Shown here: one piece after another, positions 1-8,879 of the stretch
Layout: every line of letters begins with the position of its first letter
Numbering within the stretch: position 1 is the stretch's first letter
Origin: DYEP01 sp040755615
GTDB taxonomy: Bacteria; Bacillota; Sulfobacillia; DUSP01; DYEP01
DNA length: 41,878 nucleotides
Direction: 5' to 3'
Assembly (NCBI GenBank): GCA_040755615.1
Contig: JBFMAL010000026.1
Span: 1-41,878 of the forward strand
Notes under the pieces: model-generated
Database searches by the model: none
What the model was told of the DNA's origin: nothing
What the model saw: only the letters and a program-made list of their open reading frames with translations
Program-made: the position numbers and the translations under genes

Positions 1-17
1 TGATCGGCAGCTGCCAT
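1..17 (-). CDS. Start of an unknown gene, cut by the window edge
   Basis: The minus strand has a clear ribosome binding site (GGGAGGAG, about 6 bases upstream) in front of an ATG whose first base is position 17. Only five codons (Met-Ala-Ala-Ala-Asp) lie inside the window, so nothing can be said about function. It reads away from the transposase remnant to its right. Confidence 0.45.
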
Positions 18-266
18 GTTGGTCTCCTCCCCTCAGAGTCAATCTCCTAACTCCGAAGGGAACCACTGGCGGCTGCTTATGTCAATACCCACCCCGGGGA
101 ATTTCCACCACTACATAAGACTCTAACGGCGGTTTTGAGACGGGTTGCAAATCGTATAGCAGGGATTATAGTTTAACACGAGGCGTTGTGAGCCGGATTT
201 CCATAGTAACACACTCGAGGCAATTAAGATTTGATGTGGGTGTAGCACACATGCTACAGTGTAGAC

Positions 267-1511
267 ATGTACATAAGGACTATTCAGAGGAAAAACAAAG
301 ACGGCTCGGTGGTGCGATACGTTCAGTTGGCTCCGGCCAATCACAGGCGAAAGTGATATACAACTTTGGCCGTGAAGACCAACTTGACACTGAGGGGCTC
401 CGTCGGCTGATCAGGAGTGTGACCAGGTACCTGGGACCACAGGAGGTCCTGAAACTGGAGCACATTACAGCGGGGATGCTCCTCTTTCGTTTGTTTCAAG
501 CCGCGCTCTTGGAGGAGCCTGGGTCCTTAACGGGCTTTGGAAGGAGCTTAAGATCGATGAGGTTCTGAGGAAAGCTCTGGGCAAGAGGCACTATTGTGTG
601 GGCGTGGAAAGAGCCATCTTCGCAATGGTAGCCAACAGGGCCCTGAAGCCCTCCAGCAAGCTGGCAATTGAGGAGTGGGTAGCCAAGGATACGCTCATAT
701 CGGGTCTTGAGGAACTGGCATCCCAGCAGATGTACCGGGCAATGGATTTCCTCCTTGAGGCCAAAGAGGAAATCGAACGGGATGTTTACACGCAGACAGC
801 GAACCTGCTGAACCTCGAAGTGGACCTTCTGTACTTTGACACCACATCAACGTACCTTGAAGTGGAAGATACGGATGAGGATGACATCACGCAGAAGGGA
901 CATTCCAAGGACCACCGGCCGGACCTTCCGCAAGTCGTGGTAGGTCTTGCGGTGACGCGGGACGGGATACCGGTCAGGGTCTGGGTGTGGCCGGGGAACA
1001 CCCAGGGCACGAGGCCGAGCGGGACAAGGCCAACCGTGAAGAGATTCTGGCCCGTATCGACAAAGAACTTGAGAGGATCGGGGATCTGAAAGGTGCTCCG
1101 CATACTAAGGCCTGCTGCGAACCGATCGCCCATCCCACAATGGGTAGGTTTGTGAAGACCGACAAGAAAGCAGCCCAGGATTGACAGGGAGAAGGTCAAG
1201 CAAGAAGAACGGTTGGACGGCAAGTACCTGATCCGTACCTCGGATAACACGCTGTCGGCGGAAGACGTGGCACTGGGGTACAAGCAGCTGTATGAAGTAG
1301 AAGATGCCTTCAGAACCCTAAAAAGCACCCTGGACATCAGACCCATGCCTCTCGGAATTTACCCCCGCTCTAAACCTCACAATCCCGCACTCCTACCGTT
1401 GTCCTTACGGAACTCCTGCTTTGGACTGTGGGCCTGAAAAACACAGGAAAAACCCAACTGGAGTACACAGAAATGTCAGCAGTACCTGCACAGGCATTGT
1501 TGAAAGAATAA
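267..1511 (+). pseudogene. Decayed IS1634-type (DDE) transposase
   Basis: This is a multiply broken copy of the roughly 560-residue IS1634-family transposase, recognised from family-typical blocks in different frames. The ATG at 267 opens the usual N-terminus (MYIRTIQRKNKDGSVV). About 25 bases are lost near 340, after which NFGREDQLD continues in another frame. A further shift near 510 leads to KELKIDEVLRKALGKRHY and a long intact stretch to about 1000, including FDTTSTYLEVE and GHSKDHRPDLPQVVVGLAVT around the first catalytic Asp. The central region, roughly 130 codons with the second catalytic acid, is deleted between PGNT and EAERDKANREEILARI. Near 1180 the frame changes again to DGKYLIRTSDNTLSAEDVALGYKQ (1213 onward, split here by description only at its start), and a C-terminal scrap in yet another frame ends at a TAA at 1509-1511. 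The element cannot be active. I could not define its terminal inverted repeats. Confidence 0.85.
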
Positions 1512-1600
1512 ATACCACATAAGGCTTGAAGGAGTTTGTTCATGCATTCTCGAAATCACAGACGAAGACGCAGGTCGGTTTAGCAAAGGGAGGTATTATC

Positions 1601-1786
1601 GTGTTATTTGGCAGGATCGGCTGGGTAGAACTGGTGCTTGTGCTTGTACTTGCACTCATCATTTTCGGTCCGGGCAAACTGCCCGAGGTGGCCAGGGCTC
1701 TTGGCAAGTCTCTAGGAGAGTTCAAGAAGGCGACTAAAGAAGGAGCGGAGGACCGGGAAGACAAGAATAAAAGCGCCAAGAGCTGA
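1601..1786 (+). CDS. tatA: Twin-arginine translocase subunit TatA
   Basis: A 61-residue membrane protein of the TatA/TatE family, which forms the variable-size pore for folded Tat substrates. It shows the standard order: a short N-terminal helix (IGWVELVLVLVLALIIF, residues 6-22), the FGPGKLPE hinge, an amphipathic helix (VARALGKSLGEFKKATK), and a charged, disordered Lys/Glu tail. I place the start at the GTG at 1601, preceded at good spacing by GGGAGG (1588-1593); the reading frame is open further upstream but that extension has no family similarity. tatC follows 78 bases downstream, so the two make a minimal TatA-TatC system of Gram-positive type with no tatB in sight. Confidence 0.93.
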   Translation: MLFGRIGWVELVLVLVLALIIFGPGKLPEVARALGKSLGEFKKATKEGAEDREDKNKSAKS

Positions 1787-1864
1787 CAGCACTCAATGCC
1801 CGCACATAGGTGAGATATTGCGAAAGGACAGGGAGCGGCGCAACGTGGCGAACCGCGGATCGGC

Positions 1865-2566
1865 ATGACGGAACAAAAGGCGATGTCAGTGGTAGAACAT
1901 TTGAGCGAGCTCCGGCGCAGACTTATCATTTCTGCGTTTGCGGTGTTTTTGGGTAGTGCAGGCTGTTTTACGTTCGTCGCTACCATCCGAACGCTGTTTA
2001 CTCTTCCCGCAGGTAATGTGCAGCTTGTGTACCTTACCCCGCCTGAAGTGTTAATGACAGATATAAAGGTGGCGTTCACCGCGGGTATCTTGGTCGCCTC
2101 CCCAGTGGTACTGTACCAGGTCTGGGCGTTTGTCGTGCCGGGGCTCAAACCCGGCGAGAAGAGGCTCATCCTCCCCGTGGTCATCGCGTCGCTCGTTTTC
2201 TTTTTGCTCGGCGTACTCTTCTCATACTTTATTGTTCTCCCATTCACCTTACGGTTCTTCTTAGGGTTTGAGATGCCGGGTCTTGCTGCCATGTTCTCTT
2301 ATTCCCGTTACGTATCCTTCGCCATGGTCATCATATTCTCATTCGGGCTCATATTTCAGATGCCGCTGGTGATCCTCCTGCTTGGAAGGCTCGGGATCGT
2401 CACATCAAAGGGGCTCCGACGTACTCGGAAGTTCGCCATACTCGTCGTATTCATTGTCGCGGCGGTGCTAACGCCACCGGACATCATCTCGCAGGTGCTA
2501 ATGGCGGGGCCAATGATCGTACTGTACGAGCTCAGTATCGCGCTTTTGCGACTTTCCCGCAGGTGA
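1865..2566 (+). CDS. tatC: Twin-arginine translocase subunit TatC
   Basis: TatC is the receptor that recognises twin-arginine signal peptides. The 233-residue protein has the expected six hydrophobic segments and the N-terminal cytoplasmic signature HLSELRRRL (residues 12-20) with its signal-binding Glu. One oddity: in the loop motif usually written FGxxFExP the Glu is replaced by Gln (FGLIFQMP, Gln165). Residues near the start are polar (MTEQKAMSVVE), as usual. The ribosome site just before ATG 1865 is weak. A seven-codon open frame with a better site (GGGAG, GTG at 1845) ends at TGA 1866-1868, overlapping the tatC ATG, so translational coupling is possible. The gene runs convergently into the GNAT gene, with only four bases between the stops. 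Confidence 0.93.
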   Translation: MTEQKAMSVVEHLSELRRRLIISAFAVFLGSAGCFTFVATIRTLFTLPAGNVQLVYLTPPEVLMTDIKVAFTAGILVASPVVLYQVWAFVVPGLKPGEKRLILPVVIASLVFFLLGVLFSYFIVLPFTLRFFLGFEMPGLAAMFSYSRYVSFAMVIIFSFGLIFQMPLVILLLGRLGIVTSKGLRRTRKFAILVVFIVAAVLTPPDIISQVLMAGPMIVLYELSIALLRLSRR

Positions 2567-2570
2567 CGTG

Positions 2571-3395
2571 CTACAAATACTTGCACACAATATACCTTAC
2601 GTTTCCGATTTTTTGAAAACCGAACCGTTCATACAGTCGCTGTGACCGCAGGTTATCCGCTTGGGTGCCCAGGTTGAAGCGCGTCGCGCCCTGGCTGCGG
2701 AGGTATTGTACCGCCTGAGCGAGGAGTTTTGCGCCGAAGCCCCTGCCTTGGTATTGGCGGGCCACCGCGAGCCGGCCTATGTGAGCTTCGCCGTTATCCC
2801 GAAGAGTGTTGATGTTGTACCCGATGACCTTTCCATCCAGCTCCAGCACAAAGAAGCTGTTACGTTCCGCCGCTGCGTAACGCAGGAACGCCTCAGGGCT
2901 CTCTTCCCACAGCCAGTTGAAGGCCGACACCTCTACCTCTCTCACTTGGTCGAGGTCACCGGCGCGAAACGGCCTGATGGTACCGTGGACATGAGAGGTA
3001 TCGGGTACTGCAACATCATCCTTCTGCATAACGATGACCTCTTCTGCGACAAAGTACCCCCGGCTCTTGAGGAGACCCAAGAGGTGCTCAGGCATGTTCG
3101 TCACCAAAAAACGGCGGGTCTCTCCTCCTATGCAATACTCTTCCGCGCTCTGAACGAGCTTCTGCACCACCTCGTGCCTGTGGTCATCGCGGGTCTTCAC
3201 CGCGAAGGCTTTGTCCCAGGGGCGTCCCTTCCACGAGTACAATACCCCATAACCCTCAAGACCGTCTTCGGCTTCGACGACAAACAGCTGGCTTCCCTGG
3301 CTTACCGCCATCTCGAACTCGGGCGTACGGGGTAAGCCGAGTGAGTCCCTGAACTCCAGCACTCTCTCTCTGACTGATTCCCAGGATACTAACAC
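2571..3395 (-). CDS. GNAT-family N-acetyltransferase, two-domain
   Basis: A 274-residue protein. The C-terminal half is a clear GNAT domain: a conserved hydrophobic strand, then IGRLAVARQYQGRGFGAKLL (motif A with the acetyl-CoA pyrophosphate loop Q-x-x-G-x-G), and NLRSQRLYERFGFQKIG (motif B). The N-terminal half has the size and look of a second, degenerate GNAT fold without the loop. Substrate is unknown. I chose the GTG at 3395 (MLVSWESV), which has GAGAGGGG about 7 bases upstream; the open frame reaches further into the upstream exporter gene without a good site. It probably shares a transcript with that exporter (gap 43 bases). Confidence 0.8.
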   Translation of the reverse strand: MLVSWESVRERVLEFRDSLGLPRTPEFEMAVSQGSQLFVVEAEDGLEGYGVLYSWKGRPWDKAFAVKTRDDHRHEVVQKLVQSAEEYCIGGETRRFLVTNMPEHLLGLLKSRGYFVAEEVIVMQKDDVAVPDTSHVHGTIRPFRAGDLDQVREVEVSAFNWLWEESPEAFLRYAAAERNSFFVLELDGKVIGYNINTLRDNGEAHIGRLAVARQYQGRGFGAKLLAQAVQYLRSQGATRFNLGTQADNLRSQRLYERFGFQKIGNVRYIVCKYL

Positions 3396-3438
3396 GCGAT
3401 TACCCCTCTCACACGTAGTTTGGAAGAAACAAGCGTTC

Positions 3439-4335
3439 TTAGATCTCGCGCTGCCTTCTGTTCTGCGGCATATGCTCAAGCTCGGCAAGCAGCCCGCCTG
3501 CCAGCATGAGAACTGCACCCAGCGCCTCCCCGGGCGAGAACGACTCGCCCAACGCCAGACCAGCGAATATCAAAGTGAACACCGGCTCCATGGCCAGAAG
3601 GATAGCGGCTCTCCATGGCACCGTGAGGCGCTGTGCCCACGCCTGAGCGTAAGTGGCGCCTATGGTGTTGGGCAGGGCCAAGAACACCACGGCGAGCGCT
3701 ACCCCTGCAGGCACAGCTGCAGGCAGTCGCTCAAAGAGCAGCGCGGGTATGAGGCAACCGATACCTACGACTGAGATCTGCCCGAATGTGAACGAACCCA
3801 GGTCGTAGCGGGGCGAGTACTTGTCAACAGCCAGAATCTGAAGGCCGAAGAACAGGGCGCAGCCGAGCACCAGTGCTTCTCCTTCCAGGAACTGGTATTG
3901 GCCGTCCCTGGCGAGCCCGGTCATCACGCCCAGCCCCACGGTGGCTAAAAGCGCTCCCGCCCAGGCGAGCGCGGATGGCGAGCGCTTTGACACCACCGTG
4001 GAGATGACGGGCACGAACACCATGTACAGCCCGGTGATGAACGCCGCCCGAGAGGCGGAGGTATAGTTCATGCCTACGGTTTGGAGTATGTATGCCAAGC
4101 ATAAGAAAGCGCCGGTGGTCAGCACGGGAAGAGGCCTAGAACGAAGATGGAAAACATACTTCGGCCTTGCCACCAGCATGATCAGCGCTGACAGCGAGAA
4201 TCTAACTCCTAGGAACAAAAGGGGAGGAACGTAAGCCAGGATGTACTTGGTAAGCACAAAGCCAAGCCCCCAGAAAGCAGCGATGGCCAGTAGTATGAGG
4301 TCTGCGGCTAAAGACCGAAAACGTCGAGTGTTCAT
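3439..4335 (-). CDS. DMT-superfamily (EamA) exporter
   Basis: A 298-residue integral membrane protein with about ten hydrophobic segments arranged as two EamA repeats, the second beginning near EGEALVLGCALFFGLQILAV. Family members export amino acids or other small metabolites; the sequence does not show which. The start ATG at 4335 has AAGGAG ten bases upstream. The C-terminal end is basic and cytoplasmic (MPQNRRQREI). It is followed on the same strand by the GNAT gene. Exporter plus acetyltransferase is a common pairing, for example in detoxification, but that is only suggestive. Confidence 0.85.
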   Translation of the reverse strand: MNTRRFRSLAADLILLAIAAFWGLGFVLTKYILAYVPPLLFLGVRFSLSALIMLVARPKYVFHLRSRPLPVLTTGAFLCLAYILQTVGMNYTSASRAAFITGLYMVFVPVISTVVSKRSPSALAWAGALLATVGLGVMTGLARDGQYQFLEGEALVLGCALFFGLQILAVDKYSPRYDLGSFTFGQISVVGIGCLIPALLFERLPAAVPAGVALAVVFLALPNTIGATYAQAWAQRLTVPWRAAILLAMEPVFTLIFAGLALGESFSPGEALGAVLMLAGGLLAELEHMPQNRRQREI

Positions 4336-4487
4336 GTATCCACGCTCCTTATCAGGTTCAACGTTTAAAAATTATCCGGCGTGGCGTACGGTTCCTTCTT
4401 TGAGGAGCTACCGTTTTCTGCGCTTCTTCACCAGCAGACGTGGCTTCATCGTAAGATAATACAGCGAATCACTAGGGAGGTATGTAT

Positions 4488-4805
4488 GTGACATGCCTTG
4501 ATGATGAAGCGAGGGACCTCGGTTTCCGCGTGATTTACGTGAGAAACCCCAAACTGGTGGCAAGGCGCGTTTTCGGGCGGATCCTGCTGGTCAACCACAC
4601 GCTGTACGACTGTCCTCCGGAAGTGGCCGCCGCGCTGGTGGGGATATACGAAGACCCGGCGGGCGCAGGCAGGCACCTTCCTGTCATCCAGGCGTACTGG
4701 AACGCCAGAGGTCTGCCGCTCGATGCGCGCCTCCTGGGCATTATGTGGGGGAAAACCGGGTACTACAGCATGTGTGACCGGGTGGCAAACCCGGAGGAAC
4801 AGTAA
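4488..4805 (+). CDS. Small protein of unknown function
   Basis: I do not recognise this 105-residue protein. It is soluble, with mixed charge, no signal peptide and no membrane segment. Visible features are a central strand-like block RRVFGRILLVNHTLYDCPPE followed by a helix (VAAALVGIYEDP), and a Trp-Gly-Lys-Thr-Gly segment near the end. There are three cysteines (residue 3, the CPPE motif, and YSMCD). The GTG at 4488 is preferred because GGGAGG (4475-4480) lies 7 bases upstream; the ATG at 4482 is only one base from it. The gene stands alone between a divergent exporter and the haem-sensor kinase, and is not clearly co-transcribed with either. Confidence 0.55.
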   Translation: MTCLDDEARDLGFRVIYVRNPKLVARRVFGRILLVNHTLYDCPPEVAAALVGIYEDPAGAGRHLPVIQAYWNARGLPLDARLLGIMWGKTGYYSMCDRVANPEEQ

Positions 4806-4906
4806 GCTATGTTTTGCAAATCAATGTAGACAAAATGAAGCATTCCTGCAAGTGGCAGGAAATTAGGACTTTCTCCGAGAATATGAATGACGTTCGGGGT
4901 GGTGTG

Positions 4907-6193
4907 ATGTTCAGGTTGCCCAGGCGAGGATGGTGTTTGGCGCTCTTGGTTGTGATGGGTTTCACAACCATGATATATGCCATGCTCCAATACGCTACGC
5001 GCCAGTTCCTTGAGAGGGAACTGATTGCGCGCGCTCGCATTGCTGAGGCCCAGTTTCTGCTGGAGATGGATTACAAGGCTGCAGACAGGACTGTTGTCGC
5101 GCAGGCGTGCCCTCTGCAGTTTCACCGCCGCTTCGATTTTGCTTCCGCCTACGCGCTCATCTTCGGTCCCGATACCCAGTGCTGGGCATACAGTGAGGAA
5201 CCCCTCCACAACGAAAAGACATGGTACTTTTTCACGGAGTCGGGCCGGAGGCGTTTCCAGTACGCCTCCCCGGTCAGGACCCAGCCCGAATGCTTCAAAT
5301 GCCACACCGGCGAGTATGCACCTGCGTTCGAACCTGGTCAGATCGTGGCGCAATTCAAAGTCATAGTTGATGTGGCATCCTTCGCCAGGGCCACGGTGCC
5401 GAGGCCCCTCCAGCCTTTCTGGTCATTTGCCATGTCATTCAGTCTCAGCACTCTCAGCGTACTTACATACTTGTTAAACAGGCAGCGTAAGATAGATCAT
5501 TCCCACTGTGGTTACAGGAAGCTGGCGGAAACAGTGGCATATGCCACTCACGAACTGAAGACACCCATCGCCTCCGTGGAGGCCCTAGCAGAAATGCTGC
5601 TTTCCGATGTTACCGACGACAGGGAGAGAGAGTACTTAAGCGGCATCGCGCGCAACTGCAAAGAACTCCTGTTATCTATAAATAACATACTGGACATGGC
5701 AAAACTTGAGGCGGGCAAGATCACAATTTGCCGAGAGAAGACCAACGTGTCAAGGCTGCTCCGGGAGATCGTTGCTGAGGCGATGCCCATCGCTGATCGG
5801 AGAGGGGTGCGAATCGAGCTGGCCGTCACGCCCCTCCCCGAAGTCGACCTCGACCCGCGCGCGCTGCGCTCCATAATACTGAACTTGCTCAGCAACGCGG
5901 TCAAACACTCGCCCAAGGGAGGCAAGGTAGACCTGGGGGTATCGTATCAGAAGGAGCAAAGGATGATCAAATTCATCGTCCGGGACCGGGGCCCCGGTAT
6001 CCCCGAGGAGATGATGAAGCAGATATTCGAGCCTTTCTGTCCTACTTCTGGGAATGGGGGATCAGGTCTTGGCCTTTCCCTCACGCGCAGGCTTGTCACT
6101 ATGCACGGGGGTGATATCTGGGTTTTGAGCAACGAGGGGAAGGGCGCGTCGTTCTTCTTTACGTTACCGCTTGGGGGGGGAGGAGTGAGCTGA
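4907..6193 (+). CDS. Sensor histidine kinase with a c-type haem motif
   Basis: A 428-residue membrane kinase. Residues 10-30 form the first membrane segment and about 169-190 the second, leaving an extracytoplasmic domain of about 135 residues. That domain contains CFKCH (Cys129, Cys132, His133), the covalent attachment motif for a c-type haem, in the setting typical of DUF3365/Tll0287-like sensors (PECFKCHTG). The cytoplasmic part has the HisKA box ATHELKTP (His215), then the ATPase motifs NLLSNAVKHSPKG (N), DRGPGIPEE (G1) and GSGLGLSLTRRL (G2). The ATG at 4907 follows GGGGTGGT; an in-frame start at 4814 has no site. The stop overlaps the ATG of the response regulator (TGATG), so the two are translationally coupled. 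Likely stimuli are redox state or a small gas ligand, by analogy only. Confidence 0.88.
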   Translation: MFRLPRRGWCLALLVVMGFTTMIYAMLQYATRQFLERELIARARIAEAQFLLEMDYKAADRTVVAQACPLQFHRRFDFASAYALIFGPDTQCWAYSEEPLHNEKTWYFFTESGRRRFQYASPVRTQPECFKCHTGEYAPAFEPGQIVAQFKVIVDVASFARATVPRPLQPFWSFAMSFSLSTLSVLTYLLNRQRKIDHSHCGYRKLAETVAYATHELKTPIASVEALAEMLLSDVTDDREREYLSGIARNCKELLLSINNILDMAKLEAGKITICREKTNVSRLLREIVAEAMPIADRRGVRIELAVTPLPEVDLDPRALRSIILNLLSNAVKHSPKGGKVDLGVSYQKEQRMIKFIVRDRGPGIPEEMMKQIFEPFCPTSGNGGSGLGLSLTRRLVTMHGGDIWVLSNEGKGASFFFTLPLGGGGVS

Positions 6194-6885
6194 TGCCCAA
6201 CAGAATCATGGTTATTGAAGATGATCCCGATATAGCACAGGTCATACGGGACAAGCTGTCTCTCGAAGGTTACGAGGTATCCGTGGCCTCCGACGGGCAG
6301 GCAGGGCTTTCTGAGTTCTTAAGTCACGGGGCGGACCTTGTTGTGCTCGACCTCGTGCTGCCAAAGATGGACGGGTATGAGGTGCTGACAAAGATCAGGA
6401 CTGCAAGCGACGTACCGGTGATCATCCTGTCCGCCCGGGGAGAGGAACTGGATAAGGTACTTGGTTTCAGGATGGGGGCGGACGATTACATGGTGAAACC
6501 TTTCAGCCCTCAGGAGCTATACATGAGAGTCCAGGCGGTGCTGAAGCGCTCCCAGCACCCGGAGAGCGAACCACCCGGCAATGTCATTACGCTTAAGTCG
6601 GGCATCAGGATCGACAGGGACCGGCGAAAAGTGCTGGTTTCCGGTACGGATGCCGGGCTCACCAGGCGGGAATTTGACCTCCTGTACCTTCTGGCTTCTC
6701 GGCCGGGCCATGTCTTCACCTACGACCGGATCGTTCAGGAACTGTGGGAGACGGACTACACCGGGGACATGGGCAACCTCACCGTGCTTGTCAGCAGGCT
6801 CCGGACCAAGCTGAAAGACGCAGGTCTCAATGATGATCCGGTGGAATCGGTCAGAGGAGTCGGGTACAGGCTGAAAGAGAAATAG
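6193..6885 (+). CDS. OmpR/PhoB-family response regulator
   Basis: A 230-residue regulator with a receiver domain (acidic EDD near residue 9, phospho-acceptor Asp in VVLDLVLPKMDG, Thr/Ser in IILSARG, Lys in VKPFSP) and a C-terminal winged helix (LTRREFDLLYLLASRPGHVF, then VSRLRTKL and RGVGYRLKEK). It is the partner of the haem-motif kinase, whose stop overlaps its start. No target is identifiable here; the next gene, a ThDP enzyme 134 bases on, could be co-transcribed but has its own ribosome site. Confidence 0.93.
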   Translation: MPNRIMVIEDDPDIAQVIRDKLSLEGYEVSVASDGQAGLSEFLSHGADLVVLDLVLPKMDGYEVLTKIRTASDVPVIILSARGEELDKVLGFRMGADDYMVKPFSPQELYMRVQAVLKRSQHPESEPPGNVITLKSGIRIDRDRRKVLVSGTDAGLTRREFDLLYLLASRPGHVFTYDRIVQELWETDYTGDMGNLTVLVSRLRTKLKDAGLNDDPVESVRGVGYRLKEK

Positions 6886-7019
6886 CAGGGGGGCCGAGCC
6901 CTCGCACTGTTTGATTCAGGGGGTCCATCGTGACCGGAGGATTTTCCGCCTGCGAGGCGAAGAAGAACTGCATCTGAGTTCGGGATAAGAGGTCGCTGGA
7001 TCCTGGTGGTGATGGGTAT

Positions 7020-8615
7020 ATGGAGAAGGCAAGAGAGGCAGCGGCGAAGGCGCTGACAGAGGTGGGAGTGAAATTTGTGTTCGGCGTCCCGGGCGGTGAG
7101 ATCACTGACCTGGTGGAAGGCTTCCGCAACCAGGGGCTGCAGTTTATACTTACGCACCACGAGACCACGGCAGCATTTATGGCGGGAGCGGTAGGTGAGC
7201 TGGCAGGGGTGCCCGGGGTATGTGCTGCGACGCTTGGTCCGGGCGCGACCAATCTAGTGAGTGGTGTTGCCCAGGCGTATCTCGACAGGTCTCCAGTCAT
7301 CGCCTTTACCGGCCAGACGCCAGGGTGGAGACGGGTGACCGATACCCACCAGGTGCTCGACCTTCAGGCACTTTTTGCCCCGATCACTAAATGGCATTGT
7401 GCGCTTGAGCCAAAGCGATGCAGGGAGGTGATCCTTAAGGCTGTGGACGTGGCGTCTTCGGAGCGCCCCGGCCCTGTCTATATCGAAGTCCCTGCAGACG
7501 CGGCAAATGAAGAAGCTGAGGCGTCAGTTCCCTGCGCTTCCGCTGCCAGGTACATTGCAGAGGCGTGCACCCCTGAGGCTTTCTTGGAATCAGCCAGGTT
7601 GCTGCAGGCATCCTTGAGGCCGGTACTCGTCGTGGGTGCGGCAGCGCTACGTTCACGCTGTGATGACGCGTTGCGGGAGTTTGTGGATCTGGTACAGCTT
7701 CCGGTTCTGGCAACTCCCAAGGGCAAGAGCCTGTTCTCGGAGGACCATGACTGCTTTGTAGGAACCCTTGAAATGCTGGGAAGTGCAGTGCTCTTTGAAC
7801 TGCTCGATTCCTCTGATTTCGTGGTGAGCGTAGGTGTGGATCCCGTGGAACTGATGCGACGCTGGCAGCCCAAACCCGGGATTTGCCTGGATTTGGTCCC
7901 GAACCTTGATCACTACTATACCTCTTCGATCGAGCTGGTAGGTCCTATTGAAAAACATTTGAGCCTTCTTTCGTCTGCGGTGTCGTCTTCTGCATTCGGA
8001 CCGAAATGGAGCAAGAGCGAAATCCTAGCCTGGAAAAGGCGCCTCTACGACAACATCCCCGTCTCCGGCGCGGGCCTTTATCCGGCGCAACTGTTTTCAG
8101 TGATGAACCGTATGCTTCCGGAAGACACCATGATGAGCTGTGACGTGGGCGCGCATAAGTTCGCCACGGGGCAGCTGTGGCAGCCGAAGCGACCCCGATC
8201 CTTTCTTGTATCCAATGGACTGTCGTCTATGGGATATGGGCTTGCGTCTGCCATTGCGGCCAAACTCGTACACCCGAAACGGCCGTCGGTAACAGTTGTA
8301 GGCGACGGCGGGCTACTCATGTACGCGGGTGAACTTGAGACCGCAGCGCGCCTTGGAACTGCCGTCATCGTCGTGGTGTGTGCAGACCACACGCTGAGCC
8401 TCATAAAAATGAACCAGGAACGCAAGGGTTACCCGCCCTGCGGTGTCGAGTTTACGAGTCCTGATTGGGTCGCGGTAGCCAGGGGTATGGGTCTTGGTGC
8501 AGCGCGCGCCGAGACAGAAAGGGACCTGGCAGAGGCATTAGAATTGGCGCTCTCGTGGCAGGGGCCGTTCCTTATTGAGGCGCGAATCGACCCTGCAGGC
8601 TACAGAACCCGATGA
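7020..8615 (+). CDS. Thiamine-diphosphate enzyme, acetolactate synthase-like
   Basis: A 531-residue three-domain ThDP enzyme. The N-terminal Pyr domain has GVPGGEITDL and the activating Glu in THHETTAAFMAG (Glu48). The middle domain is Rossmann-like. The C-terminal PP domain has SNGLSSMGYGLASAIAAK and GDGGLLMYAGELETAARLGT, the GDG start of the ThDP-Mg motif. The usual Asn-Asn closing that motif is altered here (CADHTLSLIK), so it may not be a true acetolactate synthase, and no small ilvN-type subunit is adjacent. Decarboxylases and carboligases of this family share the fold; I cannot assign the substrate. The start ATG at 7020 follows a GGTGGTG stretch. Confidence 0.8.
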   Translation: MEKAREAAAKALTEVGVKFVFGVPGGEITDLVEGFRNQGLQFILTHHETTAAFMAGAVGELAGVPGVCAATLGPGATNLVSGVAQAYLDRSPVIAFTGQTPGWRRVTDTHQVLDLQALFAPITKWHCALEPKRCREVILKAVDVASSERPGPVYIEVPADAANEEAEASVPCASAARYIAEACTPEAFLESARLLQASLRPVLVVGAAALRSRCDDALREFVDLVQLPVLATPKGKSLFSEDHDCFVGTLEMLGSAVLFELLDSSDFVVSVGVDPVELMRRWQPKPGICLDLVPNLDHYYTSSIELVGPIEKHLSLLSSAVSSSAFGPKWSKSEILAWKRRLYDNIPVSGAGLYPAQLFSVMNRMLPEDTMMSCDVGAHKFATGQLWQPKRPRSFLVSNGLSSMGYGLASAIAAKLVHPKRPSVTVVGDGGLLMYAGELETAARLGTAVIVVVCADHTLSLIKMNQERKGYPPCGVEFTSPDWVAVARGMGLGAARAETERDLAEALELALSWQGPFLIEARIDPAGYRTR

Positions 8616-8879
8616 CAGTGGCGAAAAGGTCAAATGATGCCCTCCGGGAAGGACTGCCGATGGGCATTCGGGCACAGAAGCCGCCACTTCTACCGTCACT
8701 CTTCCAGCAGATGTTCCCGTGACCGTTCCGGCATTGCCCGGCACGCTTTGTGTATTCCTGGCATATTGAATGCATGTATTTTTTCGGGTAAAGGCAGGAG
8801 TTTGCGCTTTCAGGCAGAAGTCCTAGATCAGGTTTGGAATAATGTGTCTGTCAATGGAACACTGGAGGTGTGAGGTGGG

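Noticed and set aside
2661..3335. Long plus-strand open frame
   Set aside because: It is antisense to the GNAT gene, which has clear motifs and a ribosome site; the plus-strand product has none.
8634..8873. 79-codon open frame before mdh
   Set aside because: No ribosome site and no recognisable content; it runs into the mdh site.
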